Part shown: one piece after another, positions 41,400 to 51,271 of the stretch
How the letters are laid out: each line of letters opens with the position of its first letter
How positions within the stretch are numbered: the first letter of the stretch is position 1
DNA from: Kordiimonas gwangyangensis DSM 19435 = JCM 12864
GTDB taxonomy: Bacteria > Pseudomonadota > Alphaproteobacteria > Sphingomonadales > Kordiimonadaceae
Direction of reading: 5' to 3'
Length of the DNA stretch: 64,000 nucleotides
Assembly: GCF_000375545.1 (NCBI RefSeq)
Contig: NZ_AQXF01000001.1
Location: forward strand, 925,241 to 989,240
Program-made: the position numbers and the translations under genes
The notes under the pieces: model-generated
Database searches by the model: none
Told to the model about the DNA's origin: nothing
What the model saw: only the letters and a program-made list of their open reading frames with translations

Positions 41400-43142
41400 C
41401 ATTTCGCTTAAAACCCAACTGCAAATGGGTTGCTCTTGTCCCCCGCTTCCCGAACCGCGCGCAAGTTTGACAACAATCTGCTTCGCGGCTTCCGGACGGT
41501 CGGGTCGGCTGAGATAAAGGCTGTCCTCAATCTCGGCCTTGCCGCCGTCAGCGTCAAAAATCCATGTCTTGCCCGAGCGTGTCTCAAGCGTGATACGCCC
41601 GTCCGGCGCTTTCATCGCGCGGATGTGCGGGTGCAGGTGGAAGCGCAGCAGCACTTCCTGCCCCTTCAGCTTTGCGGCTTTCGGGCCAAACAGACGGTCG
41701 CTGCCCTTGATGCGGCTGCCGTCGGCGGCGATCTCGATATGGCGTTCGTGTTTCACACCAAAACGCTTGAGGTAGCCATCATGGGTGAGGCGCAGACGCT
41801 GGCTGTCTTCCGTGGCTTCGCGCACCATCTGTGTTTCGCTAACGCCAGCACCAAGACGGCCATCATCCATCAGCCGTGTCGAGTTGCGGTCACCCGCCAC
41901 AAGGGTCGAATGCGCGGCCGTTGTGCGCGCGAGCGTGGCAAGCTGCGGCATCGGGCCACGTTTGGCGGCCGGGCCGACGCTCACGATAATGCGTTCCTGC
42001 CCGCAGGAGAATTCGATGGCGCCGGTGCTGGCATGCGCACGTGCGGCGAACGCGGCGGGTGGTGGGGGCCCGGCGTCCATAATGAGGCAGGCCTTGCCCG
42101 CAACCACACGCTGGAAGCCGGTGTGTGCCGCATTCTCGATCGCTTTACCCTTGGCTTCGCTTGCCGCAAGGATGGCATTGGTGCCATGCCCGCCTTCAGC
42201 GGTGACGCCGCCAAACTGTGCGAAACTGCCGTCACCGTGGCGCATGGCGCGGATGAACGGTGCGATACGGTCAAGGGTGGTCAGCACCCATGCTGGCAGG
42301 TCGTTGCCGCGGTCCTGGTACGCCCCGCGCACGAGGATCAGAAGCTGCATGGTGCGGATGGCGTCCGCCGTGTTGCGGCTCATTGGCCCGCCGTCCGGCA
42401 GGATGAAAGCGGAAAGTGTGCGCTCAAGCTCTGCACTACCGCGGTTCAGCCAACCGTTGCCGCCGGGCAGCAGCAGGCCACACAGCGTCAGCGCCGTGGT
42501 GGTATAGACCCGCGGCAGGCCCATGGGCGCGTCTTTCCATACCCGCATCAAATGCCGGGTCTGGCGCGCGAAGCTTGTCAGCACCTTGGAGCGGTATACG
42601 AGGTCTTCGCTTGAAAGGATAAGCGGCGCGTGGGTGAGCCAGTTGATCAGGCGGCGCGCAAGCGTTTCAGCCTCCCACGCGTCCTTGAACCAGTCTTCAC
42701 CGTAGGGCAGCCACCAACCGAGCATGGTTTCAGCCGCGTCCCGCGCTTTCACCTGGTCGCTCACTTGCGCCAGATCCTGCAGCCAGTGGAAGCTGTGCGC
42801 GTAGCGGCGGAATTTCATGCTGGCATTTTCCATGCGCAGCCAGAAATCTTCCTTGATTACATGCTGTTCGCCCTCATGCAGCATGTCGCCGCCAAAAATG
42901 GCGGAGCCGAGGGTTGCATTACCGGGTGCCGGGTCGTCAGGGCTGCCAAGAAGCTGCCCCGGATGCCGGCCACGCAGGCGGTAGCTATAGAGCGAGGTGG
43001 AATAGCCCCATTCGCGCAGCTTCTGGCCGCTGCGCTTGAGGAGGTTCAGCACAAGATGGGGGCTCTGATCGCGTCTCAGCGTGGAACGCGACATCGGCGT
43101 TCTGGCTGCATATTCTGCGATCTGATCAAAGGCCGCGTTCAT
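41391..43142 (-). CDS. Heparinase II/III-family protein
   Basis: Protein of 583 aa. An alpha/alpha-toroid N-terminal half ('FHWLQDLAQV', 'DAWEAETLARRLINWL') precedes the heparinase II/III beta-sandwich from about residue 300 ('GDGSFAQFGG', 'RTTAAHSTLVAGDRNS'). The family contains polysaccharide lyases, but this alphaproteobacterial branch, which is encoded in the conserved rpe-purH neighbourhood, has no tested substrate. No signal peptide is evident. Confidence 0.88.
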   Translation of the reverse strand: MNAAFDQIAEYAARTPMSRSTLRRDQSPHLVLNLLKRSGQKLREWGYSTSLYSYRLRGRHPGQLLGSPDDPAPGNATLGSAIFGGDMLHEGEQHVIKEDFWLRMENASMKFRRYAHSFHWLQDLAQVSDQVKARDAAETMLGWWLPYGEDWFKDAWEAETLARRLINWLTHAPLILSSEDLVYRSKVLTSFARQTRHLMRVWKDAPMGLPRVYTTTALTLCGLLLPGGNGWLNRGSAELERTLSAFILPDGGPMSRNTADAIRTMQLLILVRGAYQDRGNDLPAWVLTTLDRIAPFIRAMRHGDGSFAQFGGVTAEGGHGTNAILAASEAKGKAIENAAHTGFQRVVAGKACLIMDAGPPPPAAFAARAHASTGAIEFSCGQERIIVSVGPAAKRGPMPQLATLARTTAAHSTLVAGDRNSTRLMDDGRLGAGVSETQMVREATEDSQRLRLTHDGYLKRFGVKHERHIEIAADGSRIKGSDRLFGPKAAKLKGQEVLLRFHLHPHIRAMKAPDGRITLETRSGKTWIFDADGGKAEIEDSLYLSRPDRPEAAKQIVVKLARGSGSGGQEQPICSWVLSEMDL

Positions 43143-43192
43143 CGCCGCCTGCTCCCTGTCCTTGGTTGTTGAAATCTCGGTACCGGTTCCGC

Positions 43193-43852
43193 TTAAACCC
43201 GAAGCGCCTTGATATTGGCTGCATACATGTCCGGCCCGCCCTTGAAGGTAGCGCTACCGGCCACAACCACATCCGCGCCCGCGTCCACGACCGACTGGAT
43301 GGTGGCCGCATTCACGCCGCCATCAACTTCAAGGTCGATATCAAGGCCAAGCGCATCAATACGCTTGCGGATGGCTTCGATTTTCCTCAGTTGCGAGGAA
43401 ATAAAGCTCTGGCCGCCAAAACCCGGGTTCACCGACATCACGAGGATAAGATCAAGCTCCTCGTAAAGATAGTCGATTGTGCTCTCGGGCGTGGACGGGT
43501 TCAGCGAAATGCCTGCCTTCGCACCCGCGGCCTTGATGGCCTGCAGTGTGCGGTGGGTGTGCGGGCCCGCTTCCACGTGCGCGGTGATGATATCGGCGCC
43601 AGCCTTGGCGAATGCCTCAATATAGGGGTCCACCGGTTCGATCATCAGGTGAACGTCGAACACCTTGTCGCTGTGGGACCTGAGCGCCTTCACAACATCA
43701 GGGCCGATGGTGATGTTGGGCACAAAATGGCCGTCCATCACGTCGATGTGGATATAGTCGGCGCCAGCGGCGTCAACGGCACGGACTTCTTCACCCAGTT
43801 TGGCAAAATCAGCCGACAGGATGGAAGGGGCGATTCTGAGAGGCTTTTTCAT
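43193..43852 (-). CDS. rpe: Ribulose-phosphate 3-epimerase
   Basis: Protein of 219 aa, a TIM barrel with '[17 protein letters not shown]' at the start, metal ligands in '[14 protein letters not shown]' and 'VFDVHLMI', and '[12 protein letters not shown]' near 145. It interconverts ribulose 5-phosphate and xylulose 5-phosphate in the pentose phosphate pathway. It lies between rsmB and the heparinase gene. Confidence 0.97.
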   Translation of the reverse strand: MKKPLRIAPSILSADFAKLGEEVRAVDAAGADYIHIDVMDGHFVPNITIGPDVVKALRSHSDKVFDVHLMIEPVDPYIEAFAKAGADIITAHVEAGPHTHRTLQAIKAAGAKAGISLNPSTPESTIDYLYEELDLILVMSVNPGFGGQSFISSQLRKIEAIRKRIDALGLDIDLEVDGGVNAATIQSVVDAGADVVVAGSATFKGGPDMYAANIKALRV

Positions 43853-43924
43853 GGCGCTTCCATATCAGTTTGACCCAAAGCTCGCAAGCGTTTGGGCCAT
43901 GTTAGCCCGCATATACCGGGCTGG

Positions 43925-45250
43925 TTAGTCTTTTACAATTCTCGCGGCAAAAAAGCCGTCCATGCCGCCAGCGTCTGCCATCATGGAGGGCAGGCAGCGC
44001 ATGTCACCTTCTGCTGTCATAAGCTCGCTCATGCCGCCAAGCTCATCGGCAGATATAGCCATGCGTTTGGCGTTTTTATGGCGGTCAAGGAAAGCAGTGA
44101 TCTGGTCTTCACCTTCCGCGCGCTCAAGCGAACAGACGCAGTAAACGAGCTTGCCGCCGGTGGGCAGCAGGCTGAAGGCGTGGTCAAGGATTTTGGCCTG
44201 CAGGGCTACCAGCTTTTCAACATCCGCCGGGCCTTTGGTCCAGATCACATCCGGGTTGCGCCGGAGTGTGCCGGTGGCCGAACACGGCGCATCAAGGAGG
44301 ATATGATCCACAGGCTTTTGGGGCGTGAATGCGGCAGCATCTGCTACATGCACATCGGCAACCAGCTTTGTGCGGGCGAGGTTGGCCTCAAGCCGCTTGA
44401 GGCGGTTTTTGTTGCGGTCCACGGCTGTAACGATAGCACCCGCAGCCGCGAGCTGCATGGTCTTGCCGCCCGGTGCCGCGCACATGTCCAGCACATGTTT
44501 GCCAACAACATCACCCAGCAGCATGACCGGCAGGCTTGCCGCCATGTCCTGCACCCACCATGTGCCGTCGGTGTAACCCGGCAGCTCGGACACGTCGGTG
44601 AGTGCGCGGCGCAGGGTGCCGTTGGGCATGATGGTGGCCTCAAGCCGTTCAGCCCATGCCGCCCGGTCTTCGCCGGGCTTCAGCGTGATATCAAGCGGCG
44701 GTGCAGTCTGCAGGCAGCGCGCGGTGGCTTGCATCGCGTCTTGCCCGTACGCCCTCGCCCAGCTTTTTTGCAGCCAGTCCGGCAGGTCTGCTTCGGGCAT
44801 GGCGTCAAGCTTCTTGGCTAGCGCATCGCGTTCGCGCACCGCGCGGCGCAGCACGGCGTTCACGAGGCCGGAAAAACCCCGTTCCTTGCCCGAGAGGTTT
44901 TTGACCATCGTCACGGTCTCATTCACCGCCGCGTGGTCTGCGGTGCGCATGAACAGGATTTGTGCGAGGCCGGTCAGGAGCGCAGCATCCGTCCATGTGG
45001 CGTTGCGTGGCAAGCCCCGGTCAATCAGCTCGCTCATCAAAACGCGAAGGGAGCCAAGACGGCGCAGACACAGCATCACAAGCTGCATAACAAAGGCGCG
45101 GTCGCGGCCATCAAGGCCTTCGGTGATATCATCAAGCGCCACATCAAAGGGGCGGCCTTTGAGGGTCACAGCCATGAAGATACGCACCGCGGCGAGGCGG
45201 GCGCTTGGGGTTTTCTCAGACTGTTCCGGGTTTTTGGGCGTTTTCATCAT
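43925..45250 (-). CDS. rsmB: 16S rRNA m5C methyltransferase, RsmB/NOP family
   Basis: Protein of 441 aa. A NusB-like N-terminal RNA-binding domain (about 15-150) precedes the SAM-binding core: 'DMCAAPGGKTMQLA' , 'LLDAPCSATGTLRRNPD' and 'VYCVCSLERAEGEDQI' with both catalytic cysteines. It methylates a cytosine of 16S rRNA (C967 in E. coli). Two adjacent ATG codons begin it; the ribosome site is weak. Confidence 0.95.
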   Translation of the reverse strand: MMKTPKNPEQSEKTPSARLAAVRIFMAVTLKGRPFDVALDDITEGLDGRDRAFVMQLVMLCLRRLGSLRVLMSELIDRGLPRNATWTDAALLTGLAQILFMRTADHAAVNETVTMVKNLSGKERGFSGLVNAVLRRAVRERDALAKKLDAMPEADLPDWLQKSWARAYGQDAMQATARCLQTAPPLDITLKPGEDRAAWAERLEATIMPNGTLRRALTDVSELPGYTDGTWWVQDMAASLPVMLLGDVVGKHVLDMCAAPGGKTMQLAAAGAIVTAVDRNKNRLKRLEANLARTKLVADVHVADAAAFTPQKPVDHILLDAPCSATGTLRRNPDVIWTKGPADVEKLVALQAKILDHAFSLLPTGGKLVYCVCSLERAEGEDQITAFLDRHKNAKRMAISADELGGMSELMTAEGDMRCLPSMMADAGGMDGFFAARIVKD

Positions 45251-45375
45251 GGCGCTTCATACCCCCGCGCGCGGCGGAAGGCAAAGGCAAAGCGCGCATG
45301 TATGCAGGATTGCCTTGCCTATGGCCCATTTTGCCCCTTACTTAGAGGAAAAGGTACATACGCGGGGAGGACATA

Positions 45376-46101
45376 ATGCACCAGACAGTGATGATTGCAT
45401 CGCGCTTCAAGGGACCACCGACCAGCGGCAACGGCGGTTATGTGTGCGGCCTGCTCGCGAGCCTGATTGAAGGCCCGGCGGAAGCCAGCCTCAAGGCACC
45501 GCCACCCCTTGATATCGACCTCAGCCTCAAAAAGACCGATGACGGCAGCGCGCTGCTGCAGGGTGATGCCGTGCTTGGTGTCGCCAAGCCTGCCACGCTT
45601 GCGCTCGAAGTACCCGCACTGCCGACGCCGCTTGTTCTTGGTGGCAACCCGGTCGACGCGCCGGGTCGGCCGAAGAAGTTTGAGCCGTTCGAGACCTGTT
45701 TTGTCTGTGGTCACGACCGCAACCACCCGGACGGCTTGTGCATTCACGCCAAACTGGTTGAAGGTGTGCCGGGCATGGTCGCCGCCAAGTGGCAGCTGCA
45801 TGAGAGTTTCGCGGACGCAGACGGCAATGTCTCTGACCTTATGCTGTGGGCGGCACTTGATTGCCCCGGCTATTTCGCCTGCGCGGCTGGTGAGGCTGCG
45901 CTCCTTGGCCGCCTGACGGCTGAGATTACTGGCAAACTGAAAGCCGAGGGCGAAGCCACCGTGATTGGCTGGGACTTAGGCAGCTCAGGCCGTAAGCGCC
46001 GCTGCGGCACGGCGGTGTTTGACGCAGACGGCAACATGGTCGCCAAGGCCGAGGGCCTGTGGATCGTCGTCGACGCCGAGCGCGTGAAAGCGGAGGGTTA
46101 G
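45376..46101 (+). CDS. Thioesterase-like (hotdog-fold) protein
   Basis: Protein of 241 aa. 'FETCFVCGHDRNHPDGLCI' in the middle and 'LMLWAALDCPGYFA' after it are the marks of an uncharacterised double-hotdog family linked to acyl-CoA thioesterases. GGAGG precedes the ATG. It is followed four bases later by the AmpG-like transporter gene. Function inferred only from fold. Confidence 0.65.
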   Translation: MHQTVMIASRFKGPPTSGNGGYVCGLLASLIEGPAEASLKAPPPLDIDLSLKKTDDGSALLQGDAVLGVAKPATLALEVPALPTPLVLGGNPVDAPGRPKKFEPFETCFVCGHDRNHPDGLCIHAKLVEGVPGMVAAKWQLHESFADADGNVSDLMLWAALDCPGYFACAAGEAALLGRLTAEITGKLKAEGEATVIGWDLGSSGRKRRCGTAVFDADGNMVAKAEGLWIVVDAERVKAEG

Positions 46102-46105
46102 GCGG

Positions 46106-47443
46106 TTGTCGAAAGCACAAGACCTTTGGGCCGCGCTCAAGCCGTACCGTGACCGCCGTATCGTTGCCACCTTTGGGCTGGGCATGTCGAGCGGCTTTCC
46201 GCTCACTTTCGTCATCTCGCTTCTGGGCATCTGGCTCTCGCGGGAGAATGTCAGCAAGGCGGATGTGGGGCTTTTTGCGCTTATCACCACCTTCTACACA
46301 TGGAAATTCCTGTGGTCGCCCGCGATTGACCGGCTGCCGCTTGGCCCTATCACGCGGCTCTTTGGGCAGCGCAGGGGGTGGCTTTTCACCATTCAGGCGG
46401 TGATGGCGGTTTGTATTTTTGCTGTCGCCGGATTGGAACCTTCGACACAGCTATATTCTGTGGCAGTGCTATGTGCCGCCATCGCCTTCCTGTCCGCGAG
46501 CCAGGATATCGTGATTGACGCCTACCGGATCGAGATAATCGACGACCGCGAAGAACAGGGTTATAGCGCCGCTGCCTATGTGTTTGGCTACCGCACCGCA
46601 AACTATATTGCGGGTGTGGGCGTGCTGCTGATTGCCAACTACTATGGTTGGGCGCTGGCGATATCCCTGCTGCCGCTGCTGCTGCTGCCCGGTTTTCTGG
46701 CAGCCCTGTTTATTGGTGAGCCAAAGGCGCGGGACGAAAGCGATTTCCTCGCCGAGGAGCGGCAAAGCAACAGCAAGATGCCGCGGGTGCTTGAGCGCCT
46801 GCGCGAAGCAGTGTGGCTGCCGTTCAAGGAATTTTCCCGCCGCGACTATTGGCTATTGGTGCTGCTGTTCATTCTCCTCTTCAAAGCGGGTGACGCTGTC
46901 ACTGCCATCATGACCGGCCCGCTGATTGTTGAGATGGGCTTCTCCGACCTTGATATCGCGACCGCGAACAAGACCGTGGGTTTCATCACGCTGATGGTGG
47001 GTGTGGGGCTTGGGGCAGTGCTATATAAGCGCATCGGCATATACCCCGCGCTTCTGTTCACCGGCATCCTGATGATGCTGACAAACCTTGGCTTTGCGTG
47101 GCTGTCCATGGGGGCGACGGAGGGTTGGCGTTTGGCTGTCACCATCGGGTTCGAGAATTTTGCCACTGGCCTCGGCACCACGGTGGTGATCGCCTACTAT
47201 GCCGGGCTTTGTAACGCCAATTTTACCGCGACACAGTTTGCGCTGATGTCGTCGCTCGGTAACCAGGCGCGTACAATTCTTGGCGCGCCAAGCGGATATG
47301 TTGCGGAAGCCGTTGGCTGGGTGGAATTTTTCCTGTATGCGACAGCCGTCGCGCTACCGGGGCTTATCCTGTTGTTCATTCTCTGGAAAAAGGATGTCGG
47401 AACGGGTAACCTTGCAACTGGCGATGGGAAGGCCGACATATGA
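46106..47443 (+). CDS. ampG: AmpG-type MFS permease (muropeptide transporter family)
   Basis: Protein of 445 aa with 12 membrane segments. It begins with the AmpG-like 'FGLGMSSGFPLTFVISLLGIWLS' region and contains 'FLWSPAIDRLP' and 'ASQDIVIDAYRIE', conserved in AmpG/PAT permeases that import anhydro-muropeptides for recycling. TTG start with GGAGGG eight bases upstream. More distant members carry other cargo, so the symbol is provisional. No ampR or beta-lactamase gene is close. Confidence 0.8.
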   Translation: MSKAQDLWAALKPYRDRRIVATFGLGMSSGFPLTFVISLLGIWLSRENVSKADVGLFALITTFYTWKFLWSPAIDRLPLGPITRLFGQRRGWLFTIQAVMAVCIFAVAGLEPSTQLYSVAVLCAAIAFLSASQDIVIDAYRIEIIDDREEQGYSAAAYVFGYRTANYIAGVGVLLIANYYGWALAISLLPLLLLPGFLAALFIGEPKARDESDFLAEERQSNSKMPRVLERLREAVWLPFKEFSRRDYWLLVLLFILLFKAGDAVTAIMTGPLIVEMGFSDLDIATANKTVGFITLMVGVGLGAVLYKRIGIYPALLFTGILMMLTNLGFAWLSMGATEGWRLAVTIGFENFATGLGTTVVIAYYAGLCNANFTATQFALMSSLGNQARTILGAPSGYVAEAVGWVEFFLYATAVALPGLILLFILWKKDVGTGNLATGDGKADI

Positions 47444-47513
47444 AGTCTATGTCATGGATTGTTCAAGCACTTGTAACAATATCGCCACGGTGCACGCCTA
47501 TTAGGATTGCCTT

Positions 47514-48407
47514 ATGAAAAAATATGCACGCATTCGCCCACGGGTGGCAGCAGCCCAGACATTGGCCGGTGCCCCTTCATATGTGCGGCAGGGCAGCCTT
47601 GAAGTGCGCCTCGCGCGGTCGTTCAAGGAAATCAAATGGGCGCAAAAACTGCGCTACAAGATTTTCTACGAAGAAATGCAGGCCAAGCCCGACTGGCGCA
47701 TGCGCATGACCAAGCGCGACATCGACCCCTATGACGCCGTGTGTGACCACCTCTTGGTGATCGACCATGACCGTAAGAAGGGCAAACGTGTCGTAGGCAC
47801 CTACCGCCTTCTGCGTCAGGAAATTGCTGACGCGCACAACGGTTTTTATTCCGGTAGTGAGTTTGACCTCACGCCGATGAACTCACCCGCGTTCCGGAAA
47901 CAGATGGGCGAAGGCCGCCAGCTGCTGGAACTTGGCCGCTCGTGCGTGCACAAGGATTACCGCGCCACTTCCACCATCAACATGCTGTGGAAGGGCATCG
48001 CGGAATACCTGAAGGAACACAACATCGCCTATATGTTTGGCTGTGCGTCCTTTGAAGGCACCGACCCCGAGGAATTCAAGGAAGCGTTCGCTTACCTTTA
48101 CCACAACCACCTTGTGGCCGATGATTTCCATGTGAAGGCGCTTGATGGCCAGTTCGTGAACATGAACACCATGCCGGCGGATGAGATTGACGTGAAACGC
48201 GCTCGCCGCGCGTTGCCGCCGCTCATCAAGGGTTATTTGCGCATTGGCTGCTTCATCGGTGACGGTGCGGTGGTGGACAAGCAGTTCGGCACCACGGATG
48301 TGTTCATCCTGCTGCCGGTTGAGCGCATCGCCAGCCGCTACTCCAAACACTATGACATGGGCGCGGAAGCCAACGACACGGCGGACGCCCAGGCCGCGGC
48401 GCTTTAA
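47514..48407 (+). CDS. olsB: GNAT-type L-ornithine N-alpha-acyltransferase (OlsB-like)
   Basis: Protein of 297 aa. 'EVRLARSFKEIKWAQKLRYKIFYEE' and 'LLELGRSCVHKDYR' are typical of OlsB, which transfers a 3-hydroxyacyl chain from ACP to ornithine, the first step of ornithine-lipid synthesis; these lipids replace phospholipids under phosphate limitation. The olsA partner is not seen adjacent. The next gene starts four bases after its stop. Confidence 0.85.
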   Translation: MKKYARIRPRVAAAQTLAGAPSYVRQGSLEVRLARSFKEIKWAQKLRYKIFYEEMQAKPDWRMRMTKRDIDPYDAVCDHLLVIDHDRKKGKRVVGTYRLLRQEIADAHNGFYSGSEFDLTPMNSPAFRKQMGEGRQLLELGRSCVHKDYRATSTINMLWKGIAEYLKEHNIAYMFGCASFEGTDPEEFKEAFAYLYHNHLVADDFHVKALDGQFVNMNTMPADEIDVKRARRALPPLIKGYLRIGCFIGDGAVVDKQFGTTDVFILLPVERIASRYSKHYDMGAEANDTADAQAAAL

Positions 48408-48411
48408 GCCC

Positions 48412-49026
48412 ATGGCGCAGGGTCGTATCGAGACGATTGAGGCGCTCCGGGCGCATTACGGCTACCCGAGTGACAAGGGCGTGGAGAAGGAACTTTCCGC
48501 GCTCGACAAGCACTGCAAGCGTTTCATTGAGCTGTCGCCGTTCCTCATGCTCGCCACCACAAACGGTGACAAGGTGGACGTGACACCACGCGGTGACGCG
48601 CCGGGCAGTGTGCAGGTGGTGGGTGACAGCACAATCCTTGTGCCCGACTGGCCGGGTAACCGGCGGCTCGATTCGCTTTCGAACATTCTGGCGCACCCGA
48701 ATGTGAGCCTCATATTCCTCATCCCCAATGTGTCTGAGACCCTGCGGGTGCTCGGCAGTGCCAGCATTATCGTGGACGAGGAGCTGCGCGCGCGCTTCGA
48801 GACCAAGGGCAAAATCCCGCTCTCGGTCATCTCGGTTGAGGTGAAAAGCGCTTTCCTGCACTGCTCGAAGGCGTTCCTGCGCTCCAAGCTCTGGCAATCA
48901 GATAGTTGGCCCGAGCGTTCAGCGCTTGCGAGCGCGGGCGAGATGTTCCGCGACCATATGGAACTTGAAATGCCGGTCGAGGATCTCGACCGCATCGTCG
49001 ACGGCTTCAAGAACGAGCTCTACTGA
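48412..49026 (+). CDS. Pyridoxamine 5'-phosphate oxidase-fold flavoprotein
   Basis: Protein of 204 aa of the FMN-binding split-barrel type, with 'FLMLATTNGDKVDVTPRGDAPG' near residue 43 and 'ILVPDWPGNRRLDSLSNIL' near 80. This resembles the MSMEG_1061-type PPOX subgroup; its substrate is unknown. ATG 48412 follows the OlsB stop closely and the domain begins right after it. Confidence 0.85.
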   Translation: MAQGRIETIEALRAHYGYPSDKGVEKELSALDKHCKRFIELSPFLMLATTNGDKVDVTPRGDAPGSVQVVGDSTILVPDWPGNRRLDSLSNILAHPNVSLIFLIPNVSETLRVLGSASIIVDEELRARFETKGKIPLSVISVEVKSAFLHCSKAFLRSKLWQSDSWPERSALASAGEMFRDHMELEMPVEDLDRIVDGFKNELY

Positions 49027-49029
49027 GCC

Positions 49030-49680
49030 CTAGCCCTTGGTGAAAATCAGCGAGAAATTGTTGGCGGGCATGCCGACGATATCGAGGCCTGAAAAACCGG
49101 CGTTGTCCGCGAGGTCCATCACGGCTTCAAGGTCCCGCACCCCCCAATCCGGGTTCTGCCGTTTGAGCGACAGGTCAAACGCGGCGTTTGAAGGGGCCGT
49201 ATGAGCACCATGCTGCTTGTAGGGGCCATACATGTATAGGATATCGCCGGTTTGCAGCGCTTTGCCTGCGCCTTTCATCAGGGCTTCCGCCACTTCCCAC
49301 GGCGCAATATGGATAAGATTGATGGCCGCCACGGCGCTGACGCGCGCGGGCAGGCCGTCAAACGCCCAGCTATCCTCAAGCGCGTTGAAGCGCCGTGCGG
49401 GCAACAGATTGTCCGCGCCCACATGCTCCGCCCAGGCATCGATGCTGGCGAGGTGGCGGTCGTCGATATCGGTGGGTTGCCACAGAAGCGGCTTCAGGCG
49501 CGGGGCCATGAAGGACGCGTGTTCGCCGGTGCCTGACGCCACTTCAAGGAGCACGCCATCCTTTGGCATGCAGGCTTCCAGAAGCTCAAGGATCACACCG
49601 CGGTTGCGCTCTGTGGCAGGCGCGTGCAGGCGAATGTCGCTCCCGGCGTCCTTCGTCTGTGGGTCGAAGAAGCCCGCCAT
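49030..49680 (-). CDS. DUF938 SAM-dependent methyltransferase-like protein
   Basis: Protein of 216 aa. 'APATERNRGVILELLE' and the SAM loop 'LLEVASGTGEHA' begin a Rossmann methyltransferase fold, then 'WQPTDID' and 'NLIHIAPWEVAEALM' follow. DUF938 proteins are widespread but untested. It overlaps the next minus-strand gene's stop (49680). Confidence 0.88.
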   Translation of the reverse strand: MAGFFDPQTKDAGSDIRLHAPATERNRGVILELLEACMPKDGVLLEVASGTGEHASFMAPRLKPLLWQPTDIDDRHLASIDAWAEHVGADNLLPARRFNALEDSWAFDGLPARVSAVAAINLIHIAPWEVAEALMKGAGKALQTGDILYMYGPYKQHGAHTAPSNAAFDLSLKRQNPDWGVRDLEAVMDLADNAGFSGLDIVGMPANNFSLIFTKG

Positions 49681-49913
49681 CAGCTTTTGCGCCGGTTACT
49701 GAACTGCATGAGAAGGAACACAGGCACAACAATGGTAGCGCCCAGAAGCACATACTTAAGCCCCGAGCCCACGAGCCAATCCCATACCTCGGCCACGCGA
49801 TTGGCTATCCAGCCATACACGTCCCCCGGGCTCCAGTTCAGCCAATAAAGGAATGCGCCCACAAGGAAGCTGTAGATCACCAGTTTGATGATGGTTCCGG
49901 CGTCAAGTTTCAT
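49680..49913 (-). CDS. Small membrane protein (DUF6460-like)
   Basis: Protein of 77 aa with two hydrophobic helices (about 8-26 and 50-70) and the start 'TIIKLVIYSFLVGAFLYWLNWSPGDVYGWI' type seen in DUF6460. Its stop overlaps the DUF938 start. The role is unknown. Confidence 0.75.
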   Translation of the reverse strand: MKLDAGTIIKLVIYSFLVGAFLYWLNWSPGDVYGWIANRVAEVWDWLVGSGLKYVLLGATIVVPVFLLMQFSNRRKS

Positions 49914-49939
49914 GAAAGCTCCCTTGGCTCATGCGTGCT

Positions 49940-50392
49940 TTATTCATCGGGCCAGTGCCCGCCCGGTAGATGCGAGGCAAGGCATGCCTTGATATCGACA
50001 TTCTCGCCCCTTGGGCTGCGCGCGGCAAGATGGCGCGCTTCAAAATATTCGCCGAGTGTGGGTTCATAGAATACCACCTCAAAAACACAGCCGGCATTCT
50101 CATAGAGCATGACCTGCATGGTGTCTTCCCGGCGCACAAGCGTGGGGTCGCCCATCAGGATTTGCACATCGTGCGGGCTCAGGCCCATCAGGCGCAGCGG
50201 CTCGGCGGCTGGACGCGGGTGCATTTCCGCGAGCGGCACAGGCTCCGGCGTCAGCTCAGGCGCGGGTGTGGCCACTTTTTCAGGCGGCGCGGTTTCGGCC
50301 GTTGGACCACAGGCGCTGAGTAGCCCAAGCGCCAGACATGGCAGCAGGGCGGCGGCATAGGGGCGGGGCAAGCGGTGATACAGCTTTTTCAC
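49940..50392 (-). CDS. Hypothetical Pro-rich lipoprotein
   Basis: Protein of 150 aa. Signal with lipobox LSAC (Cys28), then a Pro/Ala/Glu-rich linker (29-65) and a compact domain with 'GLSPHDVQILMGDPTLVRREDTMQVMLYE', reminiscent of BamE/SmpA-like folds ('G.....V...LG.P......g....w.Y'). An outer-membrane location is likely. Relationship to BamE is tentative. Confidence 0.65.
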   Translation of the reverse strand: MKKLYHRLPRPYAAALLPCLALGLLSACGPTAETAPPEKVATPAPELTPEPVPLAEMHPRPAAEPLRLMGLSPHDVQILMGDPTLVRREDTMQVMLYENAGCVFEVVFYEPTLGEYFEARHLAARSPRGENVDIKACLASHLPGGHWPDE

Positions 50393-50410
50393 TCTCTCTC
50401 CTTTGCCCCC

Positions 50411-51091
50411 TCACGCACGGCCACTAGCTAGATTGTGGTATATATGGGTCATCATCGCCGTGCCGACGATGGGTGCCAGAATATTCACGAACGGGATGGC
50501 AAACAAGACCGCGATCATGGCACCACCGATAAAAATCTTGCCGCTATAGCGTTTACGGAACCGGCGTACCTCGCGGGCGTCCATATGGCGGATGGCGACC
50601 ATCTCAAAATATTCGCGGCCCAGAAGCAATCCGTTCACCGCAACAAACAAGAGGAAGGTGCCGCCGATGGTAAAGATCAGCAGGATATAGGGGATCAGCG
50701 CAATCAGGTTGATGATGATGACCATCGCCATCAGTTGCAGTGAACCAAGCACAACCTCAAGCCCCGAGACTTTCCGGCTGCCGATGCGGTTGGGGTAATA
50801 TTCCTCTTCAACCGCGAGCGCGATCTTGTCGGTCAGGAAGCCCATGACGGTGGTGGAGATGGCCGGGAACAGGATATAGCTGCCGATAATGGCAACCGAC
50901 CAGAAGCCGAATTCGTCCAGCCATTCAAGCCAGCTGTAACCAAAGGAAAAATCCTGCGGCCAATATATGTTCAGAAGGTATATGAGCCCCGCCAGTGTGC
51001 CAAAGGCCACCAGAACACCGGTGAAAAACACACTTCTGAATTTGGGGTGTAAAAGCTGCTGCCACGTGCGGTTAAGCGCCTGCCCTATCAT
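50411..51091 (-). CDS. CysZ/EI24-like membrane protein
   Basis: Protein of 226 aa with about five to six membrane segments and the EI24 features 'FPAISTTVMGFLTDKIALAVEEEYYP' and 'LLLGREYFEMVAIRHM'. CysZ itself imports sulfate, but no cys genes are near, so transport of another solute is possible. It lies 19 bases upstream of the lipoprotein gene on the same strand. Confidence 0.85.
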   Translation of the reverse strand: MIGQALNRTWQQLLHPKFRSVFFTGVLVAFGTLAGLIYLLNIYWPQDFSFGYSWLEWLDEFGFWSVAIIGSYILFPAISTTVMGFLTDKIALAVEEEYYPNRIGSRKVSGLEVVLGSLQLMAMVIIINLIALIPYILLIFTIGGTFLLFVAVNGLLLGREYFEMVAIRHMDAREVRRFRKRYSGKIFIGGAMIAVLFAIPFVNILAPIVGTAMMTHIYHNLASGRA

Positions 51092-51271
51092 GGTTCCATC
51101 CTCGCGTTTCGGCCATGCCGATCTTATTTTTCAGGCCTTAGGCCGTCTTTTTCTGTCCCTAAAACATAGGAAAGGCGATCAAGGCTTGCAATAAGGTATG
51201 GCTTTTCTATGGTGCCGGGAACGGTTTAGCGGCGCGCACAGATGGGGTGTGCCCCTTGAGGAGACAATGAT